Part shown: positions 24,260-33,662 of the stretch, one piece after another
Layout: each line of letters opens with the position of its first letter
How positions within the stretch are numbered: position 1 is the stretch's first letter
Source of the DNA: Saccharofermentans sp.
Lineage (GTDB): Bacteria > Bacillota > Clostridia > Saccharofermentanales > Saccharofermentanaceae
DNA length: 48,583 bases
Direction: 5' to 3'
NCBI GenBank assembly: GCA_024684815.1
Contig: JAIKWL010000008.1
Coordinates: 1-48,583 of the forward strand
Made by a program: the position numbers and the translations under genes
Notes under the pieces: generated by a model
What the model was told of the DNA's origin: nothing
Databases searched by the model: none
The model's input: the letters and a program-made list of their open reading frames with translations, nothing else

Positions 24260-26080
24260 TCAATCCTTCTTTTTCTTCTCTGTGAAATATACCGTGTACT
24301 CCTCATCCGTTACTTCATAAAGCGGAATGAACTCGATATTTACCGGCTGCATTCTCGTCGTGTGGCAATTCTGCTTCCAGGTATATGTACTGTACATATG
24401 CTCTGAACGCGGAGCGAAGATCTTATCCGGCTCGCTGTAGTCTCCATCCAGTCCGCAGTCTTTGCCCGTAAGTCCTGCAAGTACCACAGGTCCCTCCACG
24501 GCCGCAGCAAGTTCCGGCATGCCGGGAAGACGCTCCATCTCGATGTGATCGGCAAATGCCACATAGACGGTATCGTCCTTCCATTCACGCGCGATCCTTA
24601 TCAGATTGTCTTTGATATCCGGTTTTAAATCCTCGCCGTTTATGACCAGCGATCTTACCTCATCACACCACCCCGGAACGCGGAGTAACAGTGTTACATG
24701 CGTTGAAACAGGGCACTTCACGGTGAACTTCAACGACCAGCGGGATTTGTCCCCGCCCTTGTGGTCATCGAAAAATACCTGATTGTTATAGTCCTTCATC
24801 TCAGTTGACTGACAGATCGTGACCTCTGATCCGCCGATCTCAAACTTCGCGCATGAAGGTATATACTGCATTACCGAGATCTTATCATCTTCGGTGTAAT
24901 AGATAAGTTCCGGATAAAGAGTCTGGGCCTGAACCATCGTGCCGTGACAGCACCAGAAGTCATGTCTCTTGCTTCCCCACTTCTTTTTTGCACCGGGATT
25001 AAGAGGCAAAAAGTAAGAGGGCATTCCGGTGTTCTTATTCTGCTGGGCCAGGAATCCGTTATAGATTGCACGTTCGATATAATCGGCATAACGGGTATCA
25101 CCTGTCCTGCGGTAGAGATAATCTGCCACGCGCACCATGTTATAGACAGTACAGAATTCCTGATTCCTGTCGGATATATATGAACCCATAGACTTCAAAG
25201 GTATCCAGAATTCGCCTGCATTCACTCCGGTCGTCGCAAACATTCCCCTGTCCGTAACCGCCGTCTTCCAGAACAGATCCGTTATGTTTTTCCAGTATCT
25301 GTCTCCGGTTATCTCATACATCCTTGCAGCACCGTGGATAAGAGGAATGCTCGCATTGGCGTGATCATCCGACAGACCGTCGCTGCCTCGCTCAAGCTGG
25401 CTGAAAAGTCCGCTGTCCTTATAAAGATCTATGAGAGCCTGATACTTATAGTTGCCTGTAATAGAGTACAGTTCAGCCCACATCTCGAGCATTCCGCCCT
25501 GCTCACCTTTATATGTGATGCGAGGATCTTTCTTTATCATCCTCGCAACCCACTTTATGTACCAGTCGGCAAGTTTATCCAATATTTCAAGCGCCGTCTT
25601 ATTCCCTGCAAACCTGTAGGCATCAACAAGCCCCATTACGGTCTTATGCATCGTATACTGCGGCGACCAGATATAATCCGGTTCAGCCATGAGATCAAAA
25701 TATTTCTCGGGTATCGGTCCGGTCCATTCACCGCCGTTTCTTTGCTGGCAGCGTGAGATCTCGGATACTATCTTATCCAGCTTCAGCTTAAGCTCCTCAT
25801 CATTCTCACTTGCGATAAGACGTGATGCAGCCGAAAGCCAATGTCCGAGGAAATGTCCTCTGAGCTGACATACAGGCGCTTCCCAGCCCCAATGAAGCTT
25901 TGCGGCAGAAGGGTCTGATACCGCCTGTATTCCGGGCAGTCCGATGCCGGCCTCAATATAGAAATTCTGCAGAAGGCACGTCGTATCAAGCTCCATAAGA
26001 TAAGCTCTGTTAAGATCCATGCGTTCTCTGAAAACTCCGCCCGTAACCTTTACGTTCTTTCTTTCAACTGAATCAGGCAT
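24260..26080 (-). CDS. Glycoside hydrolase family 127 beta-L-arabinofuranosidase
   Basis: About 606 residues from ATG 26080 (AGGTG upstream; a GTG at 26089 is an alternative). The GH127/DUF1680 signature is clear: LLQNFYIEAG near the start, NQEFCTVYNM (Glu and Cys zinc ligands, about 308 and 310) and FWCCHGTMVQAQ (two Cys, about 377-378, one being the nucleophile in the characterised family member HypBA1). No signal peptide, so intracellular. It removes beta-L-arabinofuranose from plant glycan fragments. It forms an operon with the GH43 gene downstream. Confidence 0.93.
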   Translation of the reverse strand: MPDSVERKNVKVTGGVFRERMDLNRAYLMELDTTCLLQNFYIEAGIGLPGIQAVSDPSAAKLHWGWEAPVCQLRGHFLGHWLSAASRLIASENDEELKLKLDKIVSEISRCQQRNGGEWTGPIPEKYFDLMAEPDYIWSPQYTMHKTVMGLVDAYRFAGNKTALEILDKLADWYIKWVARMIKKDPRITYKGEQGGMLEMWAELYSITGNYKYQALIDLYKDSGLFSQLERGSDGLSDDHANASIPLIHGAARMYEITGDRYWKNITDLFWKTAVTDRGMFATTGVNAGEFWIPLKSMGSYISDRNQEFCTVYNMVRVADYLYRRTGDTRYADYIERAIYNGFLAQQNKNTGMPSYFLPLNPGAKKKWGSKRHDFWCCHGTMVQAQTLYPELIYYTEDDKISVMQYIPSCAKFEIGGSEVTICQSTEMKDYNNQVFFDDHKGGDKSRWSLKFTVKCPVSTHVTLLLRVPGWCDEVRSLVINGEDLKPDIKDNLIRIAREWKDDTVYVAFADHIEMERLPGMPELAAAVEGPVVLAGLTGKDCGLDGDYSEPDKIFAPRSEHMYSTYTWKQNCHTTRMQPVNIEFIPLYEVTDEEYTVYFTEKKKKD

Positions 26081-26135
26081 AACCGGCACCTCAAGGAAAA
26101 TGATTTAGATTAGGAAATGATCTTCATACATGAAA

Positions 26136-26144
26136 ATTATACCA
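26136..26144 (-). promoter_or_regulatory. Extended -10 promoter of the GH127-GH43 operon
   Basis: On the minus strand TGGTATAAT gives an extended -10 (TGN-TATAAT); no good -35 is seen. The expected leader is about 50 bases. Confidence 0.55.
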
Positions 26145-26375
26145 TTCGCTTTATCAGTAATTTGAAATAAAAGCAAAGCCGGAAAAGAAATAAATGAAAG
26201 CAGACCAATCGCAACCTGCCATGGTTGTTATACAGATCAGACTTTAGCAGTCAATGGGACCTTCAAAAAGGGGTAATTTGTCTGCAGAAAACCAATAAGA
26301 AACGACACAGAATACCTAAAAAGCGACGTGATATCACTAACACTTTCCGGAGAACGTTTTTGATATAAAACTAAA

Positions 26376-26398
26376 GGGTGACTCATTTTGAGACACCC
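26376..26398 (-). terminator. Terminator of the CPBP gene, hairpin-family member
   Basis: On the minus strand GGGTGTCTC pairs with GAGTCACCC (one mismatch) around a 5-base loop, followed by TTTAGTTTTATAT. The stem and the tail resemble those at 1252-1284. Confidence 0.7.
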
Positions 26399-26424
26399 CG
26401 GAAATATACTGATTAACCAAATTA

Positions 26425-27294
26425 TCAGGCCTTTGAAGATAAGATCTTTACTTCTGCTTTTTCTTTTCCGTTTTCCTTATCCGTGAGGATTCCGGCAATG
26501 TATGCTGCCATCATTAATCCGCCGATTACCGTAAGAGCGATCATGCCGCCTTTAGTAAGCTTATCAAGAACAGGGAAATATGAGACGACCATTGCATATG
26601 TATTCATGATGATGTGGAAGATGATGCCCGGAATGATCGAGCCGGACTTGATCCTTACGACGCAGATGATCATACCGAGAGCAAATGCCCATACTGCCCA
26701 GACAAGGCCGCCGTGAGCAATACCAAAAGCGGCAGATGAGATCAATGCTGCAACTATTGAAGGCATTGCTTTTTCGAGCCTGTTAAATATATATCCTCTG
26801 AATACCACTTCCTCAATAATAGGTACGAAGATTGCATTTGCCAGGATCGCCTGCCAAAACGGATATGAAGTGAGTGTCTGCATACCGTTTTCGAGGTTCC
26901 CTGTAAGATCTTCGGGGATGGGAAGGATGCTGAGCATGAAGTTCATAAAGAACATGGCGCCGAGTGCTCCGGTGACTGTAAGGATGAGCTGCTTTCCGGA
27001 GACCTTTTTCATATCTGTTTCTTTTGCGAGATTTGACTTCTTAACCTTTTCGATCACGGCATAAGTGATCAGGGCAAGGATGGCCGATACCAGAAGGCAG
27101 ATGCCTGTCAGGCTGTTCATCTCGGACTGGACCAGTGCCAGTCCCTCCTCAGCTGATAAGCCGGCTGCACCGTATTCCCTGCCTCTTACATATCCGAGCA
27201 CCATGGATACGATAAGTGTGACTACGTTGGATACAGTGAAATATACAGCAAAATAAGCTATTGCTTTTCCGATCTGTTTTAAGACTTTCTTCAT
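26425..27294 (-). CDS. CPBP-family intramembrane metalloprotease (CAAX/bacteriocin-processing type)
   Basis: About 289 residues with roughly eight membrane helices. The start is ATG 27294 because AAAGGA lies upstream; the ATG at 27315 has none. Catalytic motifs are complete: EEVVFRG (Glu 161-162, Arg 166), IAHGG (His 194) and FHIIMN (His 227, Asn 231). Family members cleave prenylated proteins or give immunity to class II bacteriocins. It is divergent from a LytTR/AgrC-like two-component system, and a 9-12-9 LytTR operator lies between them. This recalls plantaricin-type loci, although no bacteriocin gene is visible here. Confidence 0.9.
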   Translation of the reverse strand: MKKVLKQIGKAIAYFAVYFTVSNVVTLIVSMVLGYVRGREYGAAGLSAEEGLALVQSEMNSLTGICLLVSAILALITYAVIEKVKKSNLAKETDMKKVSGKQLILTVTGALGAMFFMNFMLSILPIPEDLTGNLENGMQTLTSYPFWQAILANAIFVPIIEEVVFRGYIFNRLEKAMPSIVAALISSAAFGIAHGGLVWAVWAFALGMIICVVRIKSGSIIPGIIFHIIMNTYAMVVSYFPVLDKLTKGGMIALTVIGGLMMAAYIAGILTDKENGKEKAEVKILSSKA

Positions 27295-27327
27295 TTTGAA
27301 TATTCCTTTCTTCATTGAACTGAGGCG

Positions 27328-27409
27328 ATTGTAGCATCACTGATACACCTGTCCGGCATTTTGGAGTGAACTGTATTATTTGTGTCGTAAACGGTATTGC
27401 GAACGGTGA
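27328..27409 (-). promoter_or_regulatory. LytTR-type operator and promoter between CPBP gene and two-component system
   Basis: GAACTGTAT (27368-27376), 12 bases, AAACGGTAT (27389-27397): two 9-bp direct repeats in the 9-12-9 layout used by AgrA/LytTR regulators. On the minus strand they read ATACCGTTT and ATACAGTTC, close to the known TACCGTTT-type core. A third, imperfect copy GAACGGTGA is at 27401-27409. A TACAAT -10 box on the minus strand (27333-27328) lies 35 bases from the repeats, as expected for activation of the CPBP gene. Confidence 0.65.
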
Positions 27410-27457
27410 AATGTTTATTTAGAATTCAATTCAGTAATGTTATGAGGTGATCCTTAA

Positions 27458-28159
27458 ATGCGTATTGCTGTATGCGATGATGAAGAAAGATACAGAGTTG
27501 ATCTGAAGACTCTTCTTGATAAACTGCTCATAAATATCGATTACGATATCGATACATTTGATGACGGCAAAAGACTTATGGAATCCTTCGCGGATGAACC
27601 GTATGATCTTATCTTCCTTGATATCGAGATGCCTGCCATCGACGGTATCACTCTGGCAAAGAAACTCAGAGAAAAGTCTGACAAGGTATTTATCGTCTTC
27701 CTCACAGGACATGTGGAATACGCTCTTGAAGGATATGAGGTAAACGCGTTAAGATACCTCACCAAACCCGTCGACATCGACAAACTCAAAGAAGTCATCA
27801 GATATGTTCAGGATAAGCAGGGCAGCTCACGTCATCTGATAATCAAAGAGGAAGGCATCGAGCTTCTTATAGACATCAAAGATATCGTCTATATGGAGTC
27901 CATGAACCAGAATGTGAAGATCGTGACTTCAAAAGATGAGCATGTCATAAGATACAATATCGTGGATTTTGAAGAACAGCTCAAAAATGACGGTTTCTTC
28001 AGGATCCACAGAGGTTATCTTATTTCTCTTTCCAAAGTGAAAAAAGTCTCCAAAAATGATGTCATTATGGATAATGAAGTCATCCTTCCCGTCAGCCGCA
28101 GCAACGTAAAAACTCTTAAAGAAGCATTGTATGCTTATGTTGAAAGGACGGCGTTCTGA
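27458..28159 (+). CDS. LytTR-family response regulator (AgrA/VirR-like)
   Basis: A 233-residue regulator with a receiver domain (acid pocket CDDEE at 6-10, phospho-acceptor Asp55 in IFLDIEMP, Lys in YLTKPVD) and a LytTR DNA-binding domain (about 125-228, with YMESMNQNVKIVT and FFRIHRGYLISL). GAGGTGATC lies before ATG 27458. The kinase starts 1 base after its stop. It probably binds the 9-12-9 repeats just upstream of itself. Confidence 0.93.
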   Translation: MRIAVCDDEERYRVDLKTLLDKLLINIDYDIDTFDDGKRLMESFADEPYDLIFLDIEMPAIDGITLAKKLREKSDKVFIVFLTGHVEYALEGYEVNALRYLTKPVDIDKLKEVIRYVQDKQGSSRHLIIKEEGIELLIDIKDIVYMESMNQNVKIVTSKDEHVIRYNIVDFEEQLKNDGFFRIHRGYLISLSKVKKVSKNDVIMDNEVILPVSRSNVKTLKEALYAYVERTAF

Positions 28160-28160
28160 T

Positions 28161-29576
28161 ATGACTGAAGAGATGATCATGTTTATCTACAGTCTGGTAA
28201 ATGCCGTATTGAACAACGCACAGATAATCCTTGCAATGCTGCTGGTGATAATGGTGTCGGCATGCTTTCTCGGGCGTTATATCCAGCTGTCGAAAAAACT
28301 CGTTTTATCTTCACTCGGTGTATTACTTTTGACCATAATAAGCACCTTGATCCTGAACTTTATATATACGGACGATATAACCAATGAAGAATACTTCGTA
28401 ATGAGCAACATTATGAGTATGGCTATGTTTGTCTATGGATTTATCTTCTATCTGTTCGCTTTCAAGGAAAAGAAGTTCATCCGTGCTCTGGAATCCACAC
28501 TATGCTTTTATCTGTTCTCCCTTTACATCAGTAATTTCTCCCAGATATCGGTCATCTATCTTGCCGGCGGAACAGAAGAGATCTATGAGGACCTGTATTA
28601 TAACAATTATGCTACAGGCCCGCTTTGGTTAGCGATCTCATCCGTTAATTTTCTGCTCACCCTGCTGCTCTTCCTGATAGCTTATTTCGGATTCTACAGA
28701 CCGAAGAAATTCTATGTTATAAGCACTCCTTACAGGATCCTTTTCGTCGTATGGATACTGCTGTTCATGATAGTTCCGTTTATCCCTGTCGTTTTGCCGT
28801 CAGAGGAGATCTCGTTCGAGGAAAGATACAGACTGATGAGTTTTTTATTCGGCATTGGGATCGTGCTCCTTGGACTTGCTGCTCCGGTCATAATGGTCAT
28901 ATCTTCAGTGGAAAGGTCACTGCGTGAAAAGAACAAATCGCAGGAGACGTACATTAATGCCGAGCTTGAATACATCGGACAGTATAAAAAACAGCAGATA
29001 GAGACCAGAGCATTCAGACATGACATAAAGAACAACCTTTCCATGATCCGGATGATGCTCGAACAGGGACATGAAGATGAGGCCAGATCTCACCTTGCGG
29101 ACTTGCTGGGAAATGTCAGCTCGCTGTCACCGAAATATGTGACAGGTGATGAGATGCTCGACATCATAATATCCATGAAAGCCGATAAGATGGATGCGCA
29201 GAACATAACATTTGATCTGGACGGTGTCGCAGACGGCGGTCTTAAGATAAAACCTGCGGATATGTGCAGCATATTCGCAAATGCGCTGGATAATGCCATC
29301 GAAGCGGCATCGGCATGCAGCGAACCTTACATAAGATTCAGCATCAAAAGGACAGACAAATTCTTTGTAATCAAGATCAAAAATTCAGCAACCGGAAAAA
29401 CTGATACAGACAAGCTTCTCAGTTCTTCCGGTTACACATCCAAAAAGGATAAAGATCATCACGGCTTCGGTCTGATGAATGTCAGACGTTCCGTGGAAGA
29501 CTGCAACGGCATCTTAAAAGCCGAATCAGAAGATGATTCGTTTACTCTATCGATAATGATGCCGAGAGCGGATTGA
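28161..29576 (+). CDS. GHKL sensor histidine kinase (AgrC-like)
   Basis: About 471 residues from ATG 28161. Six to seven membrane helices fill the first ~255 residues. A GHKL kinase follows, with RAFRHDIKNNLSMIRMML (His287), N-box IFANALDNAIEAA and G-box HHGFGLMNVRRSV. AgrC-type kinases sense peptides. No AgrB or AgrD-like gene is within reach, so the signal would come from elsewhere. Its stop codon abuts the stop of the convergent oxidoreductase gene with no gap (TGATCA). Confidence 0.92.
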   Translation: MTEEMIMFIYSLVNAVLNNAQIILAMLLVIMVSACFLGRYIQLSKKLVLSSLGVLLLTIISTLILNFIYTDDITNEEYFVMSNIMSMAMFVYGFIFYLFAFKEKKFIRALESTLCFYLFSLYISNFSQISVIYLAGGTEEIYEDLYYNNYATGPLWLAISSVNFLLTLLLFLIAYFGFYRPKKFYVISTPYRILFVVWILLFMIVPFIPVVLPSEEISFEERYRLMSFLFGIGIVLLGLAAPVIMVISSVERSLREKNKSQETYINAELEYIGQYKKQQIETRAFRHDIKNNLSMIRMMLEQGHEDEARSHLADLLGNVSSLSPKYVTGDEMLDIIISMKADKMDAQNITFDLDGVADGGLKIKPADMCSIFANALDNAIEAASACSEPYIRFSIKRTDKFFVIKIKNSATGKTDTDKLLSSSGYTSKKDKDHHGFGLMNVRRSVEDCNGILKAESEDDSFTLSIMMPRAD

Positions 29577-31064
29577 TCATTTGCAGATAACGCCCTCTTT
29601 TTTGCAGATCCTCCAGGCAGCATATTTGCCCTGAGCGGTTGCCGGCGGAAGTCCGCCCGAACCCATGAGCCACTGTCCTGCAAGGAATACATTCTTAAGC
29701 TTTTTAACAACACCGGGTGTGGTGACCGTCTTGGTGTCTTTGTCAGCGACAAAAGCCATATAAGCGCCTCTGTACGCGTTGCAGTTTCTTGCATATGAGA
29801 CAGGCGTCCAGGTATCGATCACGCTGATCTTTCCTTCTGTCTCGGGGAACTGCTTTTCGATGAGAACCTTCATTGCTTCGGCGATCTCGTTCTTCTTAGC
29901 TTCGTACTTTTCACGGTCTTTGCTGAGCTCGAACCATTTGTCCACTTCGTCGCCATACTGGAATATCTTCATCTGAAGGATAGTCTTTCCTTCAGGTGTT
30001 ATCGTGGGATCGTAGTCGTAGCAGATAACACCTACATCCGTGATCTGTCTTCCCCACACATTAAGACCTTCGCTGTCCCAGAACGTCGTATCTTCAGGGA
30101 TGGTCGTCTTGCCGTCCACAAGGAAAGCAGCATGGAATTTGGAGAATACCGAGAAGTGCTCTTTGTCGTCAAAACAGTTCTTAAGTTTCTTAGGCATATA
30201 TTCTGCAGGAAGAAGATGCGTGAATGTGTGATTAGCATCTGTTGCGCAGATAACATAATCAGCTTTAACTTCCTCACCGCTCTCAAGAACGATGCCTGAA
30301 GCGGTCTTTCCTTCGATCTTAACGTTCTTTACCGGTGAATTGAGATTAAGCTTTCCGCCGGCTTTCCTGTATTTATCAGCAATCCTCAATGCTGCAGCAA
30401 GCGAGCCGCCCTCAGGGATATCACCGCTTCCCGAAGTGACCATGGCATATGACATTATGAATGAATATGCCTGTGTCATCTCAGGATGAGTATTCATTAC
30501 AGAACCTCTTAAAACAGGGCTCTTGAAGCTGTTTGCAAGATCCTTGACGCTGACACCCTGATAAGCTTTCTGGGCAGCCGGGATGTTCTTGATGAAGTCA
30601 CCGAGCTTCATGAAATCTCTCGGGCCCATCTTATCCATCGGCTTTTCGATCGGCATTATCATGCTCTCGGCTCTGGTAACGTTCTCGAAGAACTTTTCGA
30701 TCGCTTCCTTATCGTCAGGAGAAAGTTCAAGCATCTCACGCTTTGTTCTTTCCTTATCTCTCCAGTATGTGATCTCTCCGCCGTGACCCTTATAAGTAAA
30801 GAATCTGTTCTTATCGAACATCTTTACGCTGTCATCAAGCATGCCGATCTCGTGCCAGAGCTCGTTCATGGCACTTCCCTTTTTGCTGCACATGAGATAA
30901 TCGATACAGTTATCGATATATATTCCGTTACGTTTCCAGCCGGTAAGTTCTCCGCCCGGTACGGGATTTTTCTCAAAGATCTCGGTCTCAAAACCTGAAT
31001 TTTGCAGGATGATGCCTGCAGTCATTCCGGAGATCCCCGCTCCTACAATGATCACTTTTTTCAT
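29577..31064 (-). CDS. FAD-dependent phytoene desaturase-like oxidoreductase
   Basis: A 495-residue flavoprotein. N-terminal dinucleotide site VGAGISGMTAGI followed by IFEKNPVPGGELTGW, and the C-terminal family motif KKLKNVFLAGQWLMGSGGLPPATAQGKY split across the FAD domain. It belongs to the CrtI/retinol saturase group that adds or removes hydrogen on polyene or other lipid chains. In non-pigmented Clostridia the substrate is unknown. It has AGGAGA upstream of ATG 31064. No carotenoid genes are near. The stop codon abuts that of the kinase gene. Confidence 0.85.
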   Translation of the reverse strand: MKKVIIVGAGISGMTAGIILQNSGFETEIFEKNPVPGGELTGWKRNGIYIDNCIDYLMCSKKGSAMNELWHEIGMLDDSVKMFDKNRFFTYKGHGGEITYWRDKERTKREMLELSPDDKEAIEKFFENVTRAESMIMPIEKPMDKMGPRDFMKLGDFIKNIPAAQKAYQGVSVKDLANSFKSPVLRGSVMNTHPEMTQAYSFIMSYAMVTSGSGDIPEGGSLAAALRIADKYRKAGGKLNLNSPVKNVKIEGKTASGIVLESGEEVKADYVICATDANHTFTHLLPAEYMPKKLKNCFDDKEHFSVFSKFHAAFLVDGKTTIPEDTTFWDSEGLNVWGRQITDVGVICYDYDPTITPEGKTILQMKIFQYGDEVDKWFELSKDREKYEAKKNEIAEAMKVLIEKQFPETEGKISVIDTWTPVSYARNCNAYRGAYMAFVADKDTKTVTTPGVVKKLKNVFLAGQWLMGSGGLPPATAQGKYAAWRICKKEGVICK

Positions 31065-31192
31065 ATGCTTCCATTCTCCTGATTATTTTGTGCAAATAGG
31101 CACTTTTGTAAGTATATCACTACATCAGGAAAGACGGACAATGCGTTTTTCTTTAGAAAGAAAGTAACCTGATCAGGAAAAAGATCCTGTAT

Positions 31193-32863
31193 TTATCTGA
31201 GCATTTCGATATTCTTTTTTGTCCTTGGAATTCCTGAAAAGATGCAGACAACTCCGGCGGTTATCAGGATCACGGAGATCACTGATATTGTGATGAGCGA
31301 ACTTGAGGACAACAGATAAAGACCGTATGCGATCCCGCCTGTAAAAAGTGCGGCGAGCATCTCGGCAGCAAGATTAAAGAAGCAGTTAAGATTGCCTCTC
31401 AGGGCGCTTAATTCGTCAGACCAGACAGTGTAAGGCGAGATGGAATCCATGAGGACACCGATCATGGTTGCGATCAGAATGCATACAAATGAGATGAATA
31501 TGTAGACAGGAAGCATCAGAAACATCTTTAAGCTTACTGCAACAAGTATCACGGCAATGATCTCCGGAATAAACGTGAAAAGAACAGATGTCAGGATCTT
31601 GGCTTTGATCTGTTTATCAAGAGGTGCGGGAAGGTATTTTAGCATATCGATGTGGACACCTTCTCTTGTAAAGGAAGTTGAAGCTATCGAATTAAGGCCT
31701 GACGCTATGAAAGCTGCCGCGATAAAGATAACAAAAAGAATGACCTGACTTTGAGGATCACCGGTTCCGAGCTTATAAGAGAATATCTTGAAGAATTCAT
31801 GTTTCGGAGCTTCAAATATAAAAATGATCGCGGCTGCCGGCCATAAAAGGTTGGCAAAAACGCAGTTCATGCGGTATGTCATCGTTCTTATGAGGACTTT
31901 GATCTCCTTGATCAGAAGAGCACTGAAGACTGTGCGTTTTACATATGCCGATTCTTTTTTGCGTGATGTTTTTTTATTGCTGATGACCGCTGCCGCAAAA
32001 AGTCCTTTGCGGTATGTGAAGTGAGCAACAAGAACAGATAAACTGTACATGGCAGCCATTATGAGCACAGATCCGATCAGAGGCAGTATCCTGTGTGTCC
32101 TCAGGGATAAAGTCGTCAGATAATTTGTCGGGAAAAGGACATTGCAGATGGTAGTGAAAAGGTTTCTGCCGACAACAAGCGAATCAATATAATTCACTGT
32201 GCTTACGCTTCCGTACCCGCTGAAAGACATAAAGAACATCAGTGCAAAGATGATGAACAGCACAAGCGATGAATTGTAGTAGATATCGGTGCGGTTAAAT
32301 CTTCTAAGCAGTAACATCAACAGCATTCCGATCACCGAACAATAGATCAGAGGAACCAGAAGGGATCCGAAAAAGCCCACGACCGAAGATATCAGCGATA
32401 CAGGATGGAGCGCAGATGCCATTCCGGTGTGTTTTATTGAAGATATAAAGTATCCGATATAGATAGCAAACAGGACATTTGATGTCATGACATTCTCGGC
32501 TTTGAATGTATGCCAGAATCTCGCGGCATAAAGTGATACGGGCTTTATCGGGAAAGCCGTAAGAAAACCGAGATCTGATGAGAAGAACAGAACACTGAAC
32601 ATCAGAGGCATTCCGAAGATCAAGGCAAATGCGGATATAAGATCTATCTCTGACAAAAGCCCGTATGAATTGCCGTCGAAAACAAACAGAAGATCCGTAA
32701 TGATATACGTGATATAACCGACAACAACAGATATCGGCAGCATTATCCCGATGAATGCTATGATTCCGAACCTGTTATAAAGCTTGATCTTTTTCTCCCC
32801 GTTCGGCTTGGGCATCTCAAGATTCGAACTGAAAGCTTTGTATAAGCTCCACGTTTTGTTCAT
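31193..32863 (-). CDS. Large ABC exporter permease
   Basis: A 556-residue membrane protein with about twelve predicted helices and a basic cytoplasmic loop near 290-320 (SNKKTSRKKESAYVKR). The size and layout fit the putative ABC-exporter permeases that pair with a separate short ATPase. It starts 16 bases after the ATPase stop with AGGAG upstream. Substrate unknown. Confidence 0.75.
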   Translation of the reverse strand: MNKTWSLYKAFSSNLEMPKPNGEKKIKLYNRFGIIAFIGIMLPISVVVGYITYIITDLLFVFDGNSYGLLSEIDLISAFALIFGMPLMFSVLFFSSDLGFLTAFPIKPVSLYAARFWHTFKAENVMTSNVLFAIYIGYFISSIKHTGMASALHPVSLISSVVGFFGSLLVPLIYCSVIGMLLMLLLRRFNRTDIYYNSSLVLFIIFALMFFMSFSGYGSVSTVNYIDSLVVGRNLFTTICNVLFPTNYLTTLSLRTHRILPLIGSVLIMAAMYSLSVLVAHFTYRKGLFAAAVISNKKTSRKKESAYVKRTVFSALLIKEIKVLIRTMTYRMNCVFANLLWPAAAIIFIFEAPKHEFFKIFSYKLGTGDPQSQVILFVIFIAAAFIASGLNSIASTSFTREGVHIDMLKYLPAPLDKQIKAKILTSVLFTFIPEIIAVILVAVSLKMFLMLPVYIFISFVCILIATMIGVLMDSISPYTVWSDELSALRGNLNCFFNLAAEMLAALFTGGIAYGLYLLSSSSLITISVISVILITAGVVCIFSGIPRTKKNIEMLR

Positions 32864-32879
32864 TGTCAGGATCTCCTGC

Positions 32880-33599
32880 TTACCTGCCCGTCAGTTTAAC
32901 GAATATCTCTTCCAGACTCATTCCGGGATTATTCAGTCTTAAAAATTCCAGTGTGCCTTCCGTTGTTATCTTTCCGTTATTGATTATCAGGATCTTGTCG
33001 CAAAGCTGCTCTGCGACTTCCAGAACATGCGTCGAGAACAGCACCGCATTTCCGGCCGCGGCATGTTCTCTCATCATCTGCTTTAATTCAAATGCCGCTG
33101 AAGGATCAAGACCTGTCATGGGCTCGTCAAGGATCCAAGCCGGAGGATCATGGATGAGTGCGGAGATAACCATGAGTTTCTGTCTCATACCGTGCGAATA
33201 CTCGCGCATCTGTGAATTAAGGACATCATTCATCCCGAATCTTTCAGACAATGTATTGATCTTATCTTTTCTAACATTCTCGGGGACCTCATAAATATCC
33301 GCGATAAAATTCAGATACTCAAGACCTGTAAGCCGGATAAGTATATCCGGATTATCGGCGATATAAGCAAATGACATCTTTGCTTTGAGCGGTTCCTCAT
33401 TTATATCGTAACCATTTATCACCGCTGTTCCTGAGGTCGGCTTGAGAATGCCTGTCAGCATCTTTATGACCGTTGTCTTGCCGGCTCCGTTAGGACCGGC
33501 AAATCCGACGATCTCACCTGCTCTGACGGTGAAAGAAATCTCATCGGTCGCCTTATGACCGTTACCATAGACCATGGTTAAGGATTTTGCTTCGATCAT
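32880..33599 (-). CDS. ABC transporter ATPase
   Basis: A 239-residue ATPase. Walker A GPNGAGKTT near 36, signature YSHGMRQKLMVISALI, Walker B WILDEPMTGLDP and H-loop FSTHVLEVAEQ. It partners the permease downstream. It lies 63 bases after the second zinc-ribbon membrane protein on the same strand, so the four genes may form one unit. Confidence 0.9.
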   Translation of the reverse strand: MIEAKSLTMVYGNGHKATDEISFTVRAGEIVGFAGPNGAGKTTVIKMLTGILKPTSGTAVINGYDINEEPLKAKMSFAYIADNPDILIRLTGLEYLNFIADIYEVPENVRKDKINTLSERFGMNDVLNSQMREYSHGMRQKLMVISALIHDPPAWILDEPMTGLDPSAAFELKQMMREHAAAGNAVLFSTHVLEVAEQLCDKILIINNGKITTEGTLEFLRLNNPGMSLEEIFVKLTGR

Positions 33600-33662
33600 G
33601 AGAGGTTACCTCACTAATTGATTGTTAAGGCGGAAACTGAATATGCCGTTTCCATTATATGA

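Larger units (their letters stand above)
26081..26424. other. 344-bp interval between CPBP gene and glycoside hydrolase operon
   Basis: It holds the GH127 promoter at 26136-26144 and the CPBP terminator at 26376-26398. The middle (about 26160-26360) is AT-rich and shows no gene, repeat or operator that I can support. Confidence 0.6.

Noticed and set aside
28161..29576. A complete agr quorum-sensing locus
   Set aside because: Only the kinase and regulator are present; no AgrB-like protease or AgrD-like peptide could be found within the window.
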